DNA of 5,345 nucleotides from Flavobacteriia bacterium (lineage in GTDB: Bacteria > Bacteroidota > Bacteroidia > Flavobacteriales > Flavobacteriaceae), in the NCBI GenBank assembly GCA_003973375.1, contig QNYL01000285.1, positions 1 through 5,345 on the forward strand, given 5' to 3'. Positions 1 through 5,345 of this stretch are shown here, one piece after another. Below the pieces are notes generated by a model, which saw only the letters and a list, made by a program, of their open reading frames with translations, did not search any database and was not told where the DNA came from. The position numbers and the translations under genes are program-made. Each line of letters starts with the position of its first letter. The first letter of the stretch is position 1.

Positions 1-802
1 TGCCGGTTTTATCAGCAATCATCTTCCGTTTAATGCCCCTTCAAGACACTGGGATAAATATTCTAAAGAAGAGATCAAACAGCCTTACAATAATTTTATC
101 CCTAAAAACGCCCCCTTAATTTCTATCAGTAACTGGGGAGAAATGAGAGCTTATACCGGTATTCCTAAAAAAGGCCAGGTAGATGATGCCACCGCCTTAA
201 AATTAATCCATGGATATGATGCTACTGTGAGTTATGTGGACGGACTCATCGGAAATATCTTAAACACTTTAAAAGAGGAAGGACTAGATCAGAATACCAT
301 CGTAATACTGGTTGCCGACCATGGATACAGTCTGCAGGAGCATACCCAGTGGGCAAAATACAATCCTTATCACGATGCAAGTCATGTACCGCTGATAATC
401 AGGACTCCCGATATGAAAAAAGGTGAAGTTACCAATGCTCTGGTTGAGCTGGTAGACCTCTACCCTACCCTTGCAGAACTTTGCGGATTGACTCCTCCGA
501 AGGATCAGCTGGAAGGAAAAAGTATGGTTCCTCTTTTTACTAAACCAGGATTAAAAGGAAAAGATCATGTGTTTACCAAAACAGCCAATGCTTTTACCAT
601 AAAAACAAAGGATTTTGCCTATACTGAATTCATCGATCTGAAGAATTTTAAGACCATAACCAGTATGTTATACGATCATCAAAAAGATCCGGATGAAAAT
701 ATAAACGTAGTTGATGACCCGGTTTATAAAGAAACTGTTGAGCATCTTAAAAATATCCTGCATACAGAATTTCAAAAGAATATCACGGGAAAAGAGAAAT
801 AA
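1..802 (+). CDS. Iduronate-2-sulfatase-like S1 sulfatase, C-terminal part (5' end outside the window)
   Basis: Formylglycine-dependent sulfatase that hydrolyses a sulfate ester, probably on a sulfated sugar. The reading frame is open from base 2 to the stop at 800-802, giving 266 visible residues; the ATG at 143 is internal, because family sequence continues upstream of it. The N-terminal half, with the Cys/FGly motif, metal-binding Asp pair and any signal peptide, is missing. Numbering from the first visible residue: a GF-x3-HLPF block at 2-10 supplies the substrate-pocket His; V-ADHG at 104-108 supplies the Asp106/His107 metal and sulfate ligands; QWAKY at 116-120 supplies the active-site Lys119; a LYDHQKDPDEN block near the C-terminus is the usual sulfatase tail. 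Oddity: the family's Lys-Pro before HLPF is Ser-Asn here. No T9SS sorting tail follows. It is the first visible member of a three-sulfatase operon and stops 3 bases before the next gene. The family is certain; the substrate is unknown. Confidence 0.93.
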   Translation, partial: AGFISNHLPFNAPSRHWDKYSKEEIKQPYNNFIPKNAPLISISNWGEMRAYTGIPKKGQVDDATALKLIHGYDATVSYVDGLIGNILNTLKEEGLDQNTIVILVADHGYSLQEHTQWAKYNPYHDASHVPLIIRTPDMKKGEVTNALVELVDLYPTLAELCGLTPPKDQLEGKSMVPLFTKPGLKGKDHVFTKTANAFTIKTKDFAYTEFIDLKNFKTITSMLYDHQKDPDENINVVDDPVYKETVEHLKNILHTEFQKNITGKEK

Positions 803-805
803 CCT

Positions 806-868
806 ATGAAGAAGATCTTTTATATAACAATCTTATTTACACTCATTTTTAATTTTTATTCGCATGCC
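806..868 (+). other. Signal peptide of the second sulfatase
   Basis: Residues 1-21 have a basic start (M-K-K), a hydrophobic stretch from about residue 4 to 18, and S-H-A ahead of Gln22, which fits signal peptidase I cleavage. It directs Sec export, the first step for T9SS cargo. The cleavage site is inferred by eye. Confidence 0.8.
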
Positions 869-2605
869 CAGGGAAACGGAAAGAATGTTTTACTGATTAT
901 TGTGGACGACCTGAACACTGATGAAGCGAGTTTTGGCAATGATGCCGTGATCACCCCTCATATAGATCAATTGTCGCAGGAAGGCATCCGATTTACCAAT
1001 GTCCAGACCTCTTATCCGGTTTGCGGTCCCTCCAGAGCCAGTTTTCTTACCGGAACCTATCCGGAAACCAATGGCGTAATCAATTTAAAGGTTCAGCTTC
1101 GTGAGGTTTCTCCGGATATTGTTTCTTTACCTCAGTATTTAAAACATAAAGGCTATATCACTTCTGCGGTTGGTAAAGTATTTGATCCGAGAAATGTTGA
1201 TGATGATCATGATGGTATTTCGTGGTCGGTTCAATATCCCAATCCTTCTCAATATACCTATCCCGCTGAATACGGATCTTTTGTTAAGGGACAATACCGT
1301 GTTCTGGCAGATCAATCGACAGAAAAAGGACCTACAGGAGTTGATGATGATGGTTATGTAGACGGACAGATCGCTTTGGATGCCATTAATAAATTAAATA
1401 GTTTTAAAGATCAGGATAAACCCTTCTTTCTTTCTGTTGGTTTTAAAAAACCTCATTTACCTTTTATTGCCCCTGAAAAATACTGGAATCTTTACAATAT
1501 AAACAACATCGAGGTTACAGCGTACCAACAGCTTCCCGAAGGCACAAATAACATAGCTTTTTCCACCTCCGGCGAGTTTAAAAATTATCTGGACATCAAA
1601 GCTTATCTCGACGGGGATCAGGGAAAAAACGACAATTTCACCTCAACAGTTAACGGGTTTGAAAAGGTTCTGGACGAATCAAAACAAAAAGAAACCATCC
1701 TCGCCTATTATGCAGCCATTTCCTATATCGATGCGCAGATCGGTAAAGTAGTTGACGCTCTGGAAAAAAACGGACAAAAAAACAATACCATCATCATCCT
1801 TACCAGTGATCACGGATTTAAACTGGGCGATCATAACATCTGGGGAAAACACAATTTGTTACAGAATGCTACTCAGGTACCTTTTATCATTATCGACCCT
1901 TCCAGAAACAGTGGGGTAGAAAACCGTGCCGTACAGCTTATCGATCTGTTTCCCAGTATATGCAGAATGCTCGATCTTCCGCTACTGGAACAATTTCAGG
2001 GAAACTCCTATTTTACCGATGAAAGTGCAGAAACCACATTTCCTTTAGGACTTGCAGTAAGTTTTTACAGGCACGAAGGAAAAAAAGGCTATTCTTTTAA
2101 AAAGGACCGGTACCGGTACACTTTATGGACGAAGCAAACCCCAATGGAAAATACTTATGATGAGGTTGTGGCCTTCGCCGAAGAGCTTTATGAATACCCG
2201 GAAAATAATTTACATTTTATCGAAAGGAAAAATCTGATCAGTGATCCCGCGTATCAGGATATTCTTTCCAATATAAAAAGAGAAGTTGAAAAATGGTGGC
2301 ATGCCTACAATCAAAATCACAAAAATCACAGCGATATAGATGGAATTCTGGCTGTTGACGATTATAATAAGCTCGATGATATTGAAAATATCTATCCAAA
2401 TCCTGCCAAAGAAATAATAAATATCAAGGGAAACTTTAATAAGGATATTTATTTAAAGCTGTATAATCTGAAAGGAAAGACAGTTTCTGAAAAGTTGAAT
2501 TACATCAATAAAACAGACCGTATAGAATTAAATATTCAAAATATTGAATCCGGAATCTATATTCTAAGAATTAATAATAAGACCTTCAAACTCATTGTAG
2601 AATAA
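806..2605 (+). CDS. Secreted iduronate-2-sulfatase-like S1 sulfatase with T9SS sorting domain
   Basis: Exported formylglycine sulfatase of 599 residues. Residues 1-21 form a signal peptide (Lys-Lys, hydrophobic core, S-H-A before Gln22), which supports the ATG at 806. Asp34-Asp35 bind the metal. Cys73-G-P-S-Arg77 is the C-x-P-S-R motif whose Cys becomes formylglycine, so it needs a maturase encoded elsewhere. Further active-site blocks are Lys124 in GKVFD, His217 in KKPHLPF, Asp335-His336 in SDHG and Lys348 in IWGKH. The usual His after GKVF (His138 of human IDS by alignment) is Asp127. The catalytic domain ends around residue 500; a polar linker follows, then a type A T9SS sorting domain at about 526-599. 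The protein should therefore cross the outer membrane and be released or anchored at the surface. It starts 3 bases after the upstream sulfatase, so translation is probably coupled. No strong Shine-Dalgarno is visible. The family resembles SulfAtlas S1_7, but that subfamily call is an inference. The substrate is unknown; a marine or host glycan is plausible. Confidence 0.95.
   Translation: MKKIFYITILFTLIFNFYSHAQGNGKNVLLIIVDDLNTDEASFGNDAVITPHIDQLSQEGIRFTNVQTSYPVCGPSRASFLTGTYPETNGVINLKVQLREVSPDIVSLPQYLKHKGYITSAVGKVFDPRNVDDDHDGISWSVQYPNPSQYTYPAEYGSFVKGQYRVLADQSTEKGPTGVDDDGYVDGQIALDAINKLNSFKDQDKPFFLSVGFKKPHLPFIAPEKYWNLYNINNIEVTAYQQLPEGTNNIAFSTSGEFKNYLDIKAYLDGDQGKNDNFTSTVNGFEKVLDESKQKETILAYYAAISYIDAQIGKVVDALEKNGQKNNTIIILTSDHGFKLGDHNIWGKHNLLQNATQVPFIIIDPSRNSGVENRAVQLIDLFPSICRMLDLPLLEQFQGNSYFTDESAETTFPLGLAVSFYRHEGKKGYSFKKDRYRYTLWTKQTPMENTYDEVVAFAEELYEYPENNLHFIERKNLISDPAYQDILSNIKREVEKWWHAYNQNHKNHSDIDGILAVDDYNKLDDIENIYPNPAKEIINIKGNFNKDIYLKLYNLKGKTVSEKLNYINKTDRIELNIQNIESGIYILRINNKTFKLIVE
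2381..2602 (+). other. T9SS type A C-terminal sorting domain
   Basis: Residues 526-599 of the second sulfatase begin with IENIYPNPAK (YPNP at 530-533). They contain a beta-rich pattern ending in SGIYILRI and finish with KLIVE at the extreme C-terminus. This order (YPNP, then SGxYxLxI, then a short final strand) is the hallmark of the por-secretion-system sorting domain (TIGR04183 type) recognised by the T9SS of Bacteroidota. The coding DNA here is much more AT-rich than the catalytic domain: my hand count gives about 24% GC for 2401-2580 against about 41% for 1021-1200. Confidence 0.93.
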
Positions 2606-2623
2606 ACCTTTAAAACGAATAAT

Positions 2624-2680
2624 ATGAGATCGTTAAAAATATTAATTGTACTGATCCTGATCAACATTAGCATGCAGGCT
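2624..2680 (+). other. Signal peptide of the third sulfatase
   Basis: Residues 1-19 comprise a short basic start with Arg2 and Lys5, an Ile/Leu/Val-rich core at about 6-15, and M-Q-A before Gln20, fitting signal peptidase I. There is no Cys at the expected cleavage site, so this is not a lipoprotein signal. The cleavage site is judged by eye. Confidence 0.78.
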
Positions 2681-4135
2681 CAAAAAACCAACGTGGTTTT
2701 TATCATAGTAGATGACCTGAAACCCCTGATCAATTCCTGGGGTGAAAAAGAGATCAAAACCCCAAATCTCGATTCTTTTGTAAAAGAAAGTGTTGCTTTT
2801 ACCAATGCACAGGCTCAGCAGGCCGTTTGTGCCCCATCAAGAGTGAGCTTTATGACCGGTATGCGCCCGGATTATACCCAAATACTTGATCTAAAGACCC
2901 ATATGCGTGATAAAGTACCCAATTCGCTCACCATGCCCGAATATTTTAAGCAAAACGGATACATTACCGCCGGACTCGGGAAAGTGCTGCATGGCGCTAA
3001 AAATGATGATCCGCAATCGTGGAGCATCCCTTTTATTCATGATGATCAGTTACCTTACAGTAAACTTACCGGTCCTCCTGCCGATTTTCAATATCAGAAC
3101 AAGAGTACCCATAGGATGTACAATGAGCTTTTAAAACAAAAAAAACAGGGGGAAAAATTTAATATACGGCGAAAATTAAATGAATTGGGGGCAAGACCGG
3201 CTGTGGAAAGCGAAGATGTTCCTGATGATGCTCTACCGGATGGCGCCATTGCGAAAAGAAGTATCGAACTCTTAAAAGATTTTCAAAACAAAAAACAGCC
3301 TTTCTTTTTAACCATTGGCTTTAAAAAACCTCATCTCCCTTTTGTTGCACCAAAAAAATACTGGGACCTGTATAAAAGAGAGGATATAAAACTGGCTCCC
3401 TATCAAAAACATGCTGTTGGAGCTCCCGGTTATGCTTATCATAAATTCGGTGAATTGAAGAATTACTCAGATATTAAAATGAATCTTGATTCGCAGGGCA
3501 GAGTAATCCCTAAAAAACAAAAAGAACTGATCCATGGTTATTATGCCGCCGTATCTTATGTGGATGCACAGATCGGAAAAGTTCTTAAATACCTTAAGGA
3601 TTCCGGACTTGAAAAGAATACAATCATTGTATTGATAGGCGATCACGGATGGCACCTCGGAGATCATGGATTGTGGTGTAAGCAAACCAACTATGAGCAG
3701 GCAACAAGAACTCCATTGATCATTAAAGCGCCGGGAATGAAAACAAATGTTATAAATACACATCCGGCAGAATTAATTGATATTTTTCCGACACTGTGTG
3801 AATTTACCGGCCTTAAAACACCGGAGAAACTACAAGGAATCTCTTTAATACCTATCCTTAACGGTTCGGTTAAAAAAGTTCAGGATGTTGCCTTAAGCCA
3901 GTATCCCAGAAATGGTAAAATGGGATATTCGCTGAGAAATGACCGCTACCGTTATATTGAATGGCATAATGGGGATTACAAAAAATCAAAGGATTATATC
4001 AAAGGAAAGATCGATGCCGTAGAATTTTATGATTACAAAAAAGATCCGCTGGAGACCAAAAATCTCGCTCAGGATCCGGCCTATGCCGAAATCATTAAAA
4101 AGATGAAAAAAGAACTGGACTGTATAATTCGATAA
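2624..4135 (+). CDS. Exported iduronate-2-sulfatase-like S1 sulfatase, no sorting tail
   Basis: Formylglycine sulfatase of 503 residues, close to the usual length of a single-domain iduronate-2-sulfatase-like enzyme. Residues 1-19 form a signal peptide (M-R-S-L-K, long hydrophobic run, M-Q-A before Gln20), supporting the ATG at 2624. All active-site blocks are present: Asp30-Asp31 for the metal, Cys69-A-P-S-Arg73 for formylglycine, Lys120 and His123 in GKVLH, His237 in KKPHLPF, Asp340-His341 in GDHGW, and Lys353 in LWCK. A V-P-D-D-A-x-P-D-G block at 199-207 is typical of Bacteroidota members of this group. The C-terminus keeps GYSLRNDRYRYIEW and an FYDYKKDPLE block, then ends shortly after in a Lys-rich helix with no T9SS domain. 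It is therefore probably periplasmic, unlike its neighbour. It lies 18 bases after the second sulfatase, with an A-rich leader and no clear Shine-Dalgarno, and is probably the last gene of the operon. The exact sulfate ester cleaved is unknown. Confidence 0.95.
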   Translation: MRSLKILIVLILINISMQAQKTNVVFIIVDDLKPLINSWGEKEIKTPNLDSFVKESVAFTNAQAQQAVCAPSRVSFMTGMRPDYTQILDLKTHMRDKVPNSLTMPEYFKQNGYITAGLGKVLHGAKNDDPQSWSIPFIHDDQLPYSKLTGPPADFQYQNKSTHRMYNELLKQKKQGEKFNIRRKLNELGARPAVESEDVPDDALPDGAIAKRSIELLKDFQNKKQPFFLTIGFKKPHLPFVAPKKYWDLYKREDIKLAPYQKHAVGAPGYAYHKFGELKNYSDIKMNLDSQGRVIPKKQKELIHGYYAAVSYVDAQIGKVLKYLKDSGLEKNTIIVLIGDHGWHLGDHGLWCKQTNYEQATRTPLIIKAPGMKTNVINTHPAELIDIFPTLCEFTGLKTPEKLQGISLIPILNGSVKKVQDVALSQYPRNGKMGYSLRNDRYRYIEWHNGDYKKSKDYIKGKIDAVEFYDYKKDPLETKNLAQDPAYAEIIKKMKKELDCIIR

Positions 4136-4239
4136 GAAAAAAATTTTGTTAGTTTTACATCAAAGAAACAGATTGTGATTAGGATCAAATTAATTTTTAA
4201 ATTTTAACAAAAGCTGATATACCGATAAAAAGATTGATT
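4136..4239. other. AT-rich intergenic stretch after the sulfatase operon
   Basis: I see no gene and no convincing intrinsic terminator here. The sequence is dominated by A and T runs (for example around 4136-4147 and 4187-4207) that form only weak AT-only self-complementarity. A TAgtTTTa match at 4150-4157 resembles the Bacteroidota -7 box (TAnnTTTG) but has the wrong last base and no TTG at the right distance upstream. A promoter for the next gene may lie here but cannot be assigned. Confidence 0.5.
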
Positions 4240-4246
4240 GAGGATA
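4240..4246 (+). promoter_or_regulatory. Possible ribosome binding site of the small membrane gene
   Basis: A GAGGAT-like purine stretch sits about 7 bases before the ATG at 4253, separated by an A run. It is a better Shine-Dalgarno match than those before the sulfatase genes. It favours ATG 4253 over the TTG at 4238 as the original start. Confidence 0.45.
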
Positions 4247-4252
4247 AAAAAC

Positions 4253-4497
4253 ATGTTATTGAAGACCAACATCAGATTTGAACACCGTATAGCTGAATAC
4301 TTTAAGTCAAGACCGAGTAAGAATACAAAACTTTTAAGAGGCTTATCTACCTTGCTATCCTGTTCATTTCCAAACTTATCATTCTCGAAGCCATCAACTT
4401 TGATTTTGGAGATAAGATAATGGTTTACGTCTCTTTACTCGGGCTTATAACATATGTAATAATGGTAACTGCCATTATAATGGCAAAAAATCTGTAA
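4253..4497 (+). pseudogene. Apparently frameshifted small two-helix membrane protein gene
   Basis: I do not recognise the family. From ATG 4253, after a purine-rich site, the first frame encodes a basic, soluble-looking segment (residues 1-26, including RIAEYFKSRPSKNTK). It then turns into low-complexity Ser/Leu sequence and stops at 4420. The frame one base back is open from 4321 to the TAA at 4495-4497. That frame encodes a convincing membrane protein end: a hydrophobic segment at about 4342-4401 containing ISKLIILEAINF, a short DFGDK loop, and a second segment at 4423-4485, ending in MAKNL. This second frame has no ATG before 4420. Adding one base in or beside the A4 run at 4327-4330 (or the T4 run at 4332-4335) would join the two into an 81-residue protein with a cytoplasmic N-terminus and two helices. 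The break could be gene decay, a sequencing error in a homopolymer, or, less likely, programmed frameshifting; no canonical slippery heptamer is in phase. The gene lies between the sulfatases and the MeaB gene and need not belong with either. Confidence 0.5.
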
Positions 4498-4566
4498 GTA
4501 CTTTATATAAAAAAACCGGGGGAATCTTTATTTAGAAAATCCCTTAGCTTTATAATAAAATAAGAA
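4498..4566. other. Short leader before the MeaB-type gene
   Basis: This is 69 bases of AT-rich sequence with one GC-rich patch (CCGGGGG, 4516-4522) that could pair only weakly with TCCC at 4540-4543. A TAgcTTTa sequence at 4545-4552 partly matches the Bacteroidota -7 box. It lacks a -33 TTG and sits very close to the ATG at 4567. No strong promoter or terminator can be assigned. Confidence 0.4.
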
Positions 4567-5345
4567 ATGAGACCAAAAAAAAGGTTAAGTGCTAAAGAAT
4601 ATATTAAGGGTATCCTGAATGGCAACAGGGTAATCCTTTCCAGAGCCATTACAGTAATTGAAAGTAATCTCAACAGCGATAAAAAACTTGCAAGGGAGAT
4701 CATTCACGCTGTACTACCCAAAACCGGAAATTCTATCCGGATAGGAATTACAGGTGTTCCGGGAGTTGGAAAAAGCACTTTTATTGAAGTTTTTGGAAAG
4801 CATTTGATCAGCAAGGGGCATAAAGTTGCTATCTTATCGATAGATCCGAGTAGTCAGCGGTCTAAGGGAAGTATTCTGGGAGATAAAACACGGATGGAAA
4901 CACTGGCCAACTCGGAGGATGCTTATATCAGGCCCTCGGCTTCCGGAGATACTTTGGGAGGTGTAGCCAATAAAACAGGAGAAAGCATGCTTTTATGTGA
5001 AGCTTCCGGTTATGATGTTATTCTAATCGAAACTGTTGGTGTGGGACAATCGGAAACTGCAGTTCACGGTCTTACTGATTTCTTTTTACTTTTGATGCTT
5101 TCGGGTGCAGGTGACGAATTACAAGGCATTAAAAAAGGAATTATGGAAATGGCCGATATGATTGTAATCAATAAGGCCGACGGGGATAATATCCGCAAGA
5201 GTGAGCAGGCAAAAATACAATATCAGAATGCTCTGCATATTTTTCCGCAATCTGAATCGGGATGGACTCCCGTTGTAAGTACCGCCTCTTCAACAGAAAA
5301 TAAAGGCATCTCTTTTATCTGGGAAAAGATCTCAGCATATAAAGA
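4567..5345 (+). CDS. meaB: MeaB/ArgK-type P-loop GTPase, methylmalonyl-CoA mutase chaperone (3' end outside the window)
   Basis: Cytoplasmic G3E-class GTPase that guards cobalamin loading and protects methylmalonyl-CoA mutase from inactivation; older annotations call it ArgK or LAO/AO transport ATPase. The frame runs open to the window edge with 259 visible residues; the family is usually about 310-350, so the C-terminal dimerisation part is missing. The ATG at 4567 is the first possible start, because an in-frame TAA lies at 4561. Motifs in order: an alpha-helical N-terminal arm (1-55); Walker A GVPGVGKST at 63-71; switch I region with Asp93-P-S-S and GSILGDKTRM at 101-110; IRPSASGDTLGGVANKT at 121-137; ETVGVGQSE at 155-163 (G3/switch II); SGAGDELQGIKKGI at 179-192; and the guanine-specificity motif NKAD at 202-205. 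No mutase subunit is visible, although one could follow downstream. The ATG is preceded by A-rich sequence without a Shine-Dalgarno. The family is nearly certain; the MeaB role is inferred from the motif set. Confidence 0.95.
   Translation, partial: MRPKKRLSAKEYIKGILNGNRVILSRAITVIESNLNSDKKLAREIIHAVLPKTGNSIRIGITGVPGVGKSTFIEVFGKHLISKGHKVAILSIDPSSQRSKGSILGDKTRMETLANSEDAYIRPSASGDTLGGVANKTGESMLLCEASGYDVILIETVGVGQSETAVHGLTDFFLLLMLSGAGDELQGIKKGIMEMADMIVINKADGDNIRKSEQAKIQYQNALHIFPQSESGWTPVVSTASSTENKGISFIWEKISAYK

Noticed and set aside
1170..1361. 63-residue open frame inside the second sulfatase
   Set aside because: Its Met-rich translation comes from reading the Asp codon repeats (GATGAT) in a shifted frame; it is not a gene. 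The same holds for 2907-3134 inside the third sulfatase.
2106..2117. Perfect 12-base palindrome ACCGGTACCGGT
   Set aside because: It lies inside the conserved D-R-Y-R-Y coding block of the second sulfatase and is explained by codon choice; there is no second copy or context for a binding site.
3467..3763. 98-residue open frame on the minus strand
   Set aside because: It is fully inside the third sulfatase, opposite conserved catalytic blocks, and has no recognisable domain; it is a shadow.
4150..4157. TAgtTTTa as a Bacteroidota -7 promoter box, with a similar TAgcTTTa at 4545-4552
   Set aside because: Both miss the final G of TAnnTTTG and neither has a TTG at the -33 distance; such matches are expected by chance in AT-rich DNA.
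4325..4338. Programmed -1 ribosomal frameshift site at the A4/T4 runs
   Set aside because: In the upstream frame the codons are ACA AAA CTT TTA, which do not form an X-XXY-YYZ slippery heptamer, and no strong downstream stem or pseudoknot is evident; simple base loss or a sequencing error is likelier.
4505..4545. Possible minus-strand terminator: a G/C patch beside a run of seven A's on the plus strand
   Set aside because: The stem would be only about four base pairs, and no minus-strand gene reads toward it.
4503..4703. Hydrophobic 66-residue open frame on the minus strand
   Set aside because: It overlaps the well-supported start of the MeaB-type gene, and its hydrophobicity is what antisense of Lys/Asn-rich coding sequence gives.

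Overview
The window looks like a piece of a Bacteroidota chromosome, most likely a flavobacterium. The strongest evidence is a type IX secretion (T9SS) C-terminal sorting domain on the second gene, a device confined to this phylum. Low GC, A-rich leaders without clear Shine-Dalgarno sites, and clustered formylglycine sulfatases also fit. A marine polysaccharide degrader is a reasonable guess, but nothing in the window proves the habitat.

Bases 1-4135 hold three tandem plus-strand S1-type (formylglycine) sulfatases related to iduronate-2-sulfatase. The first is cut by the left edge and only its C-terminal half is visible. The second (806-2605) starts 3 bases after the first stops; it has a signal peptide, a complete catalytic domain and a T9SS sorting tail. 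The third (2624-4135) starts 18 bases after the second and has a signal peptide but no sorting tail. The spacing implies one transcript. The three proteins are diverged paralogues, so they probably remove different sulfate esters, or act at different stages and places (cell surface or outside versus periplasm), during breakdown of one sulfated glycan. No glycoside hydrolase, SusC/SusD pair, maturase or regulator is visible, so the substrate cannot be named.

Bases 4136-4566 contain no intact gene. A small two-helix membrane protein gene appears to lie at 4253-4497, but its N-terminal and membrane-spanning parts are in different frames. One extra base near a run of four A's (4327-4330) would join them into an 81-residue protein.

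From 4567 to the right edge is the first part of a MeaB/ArgK-type P-loop GTPase, the chaperone of cobalamin-dependent methylmalonyl-CoA mutase. It looks like core metabolism unrelated to the sulfatases, so an accessory/core boundary probably falls in the 4136-4566 gap. I found no RNA gene, CRISPR array, insertion sequence or attachment site, and no convincing sign of a wholly new system. The broken membrane gene and the active-site variants in the sulfatases are the points most worth checking.
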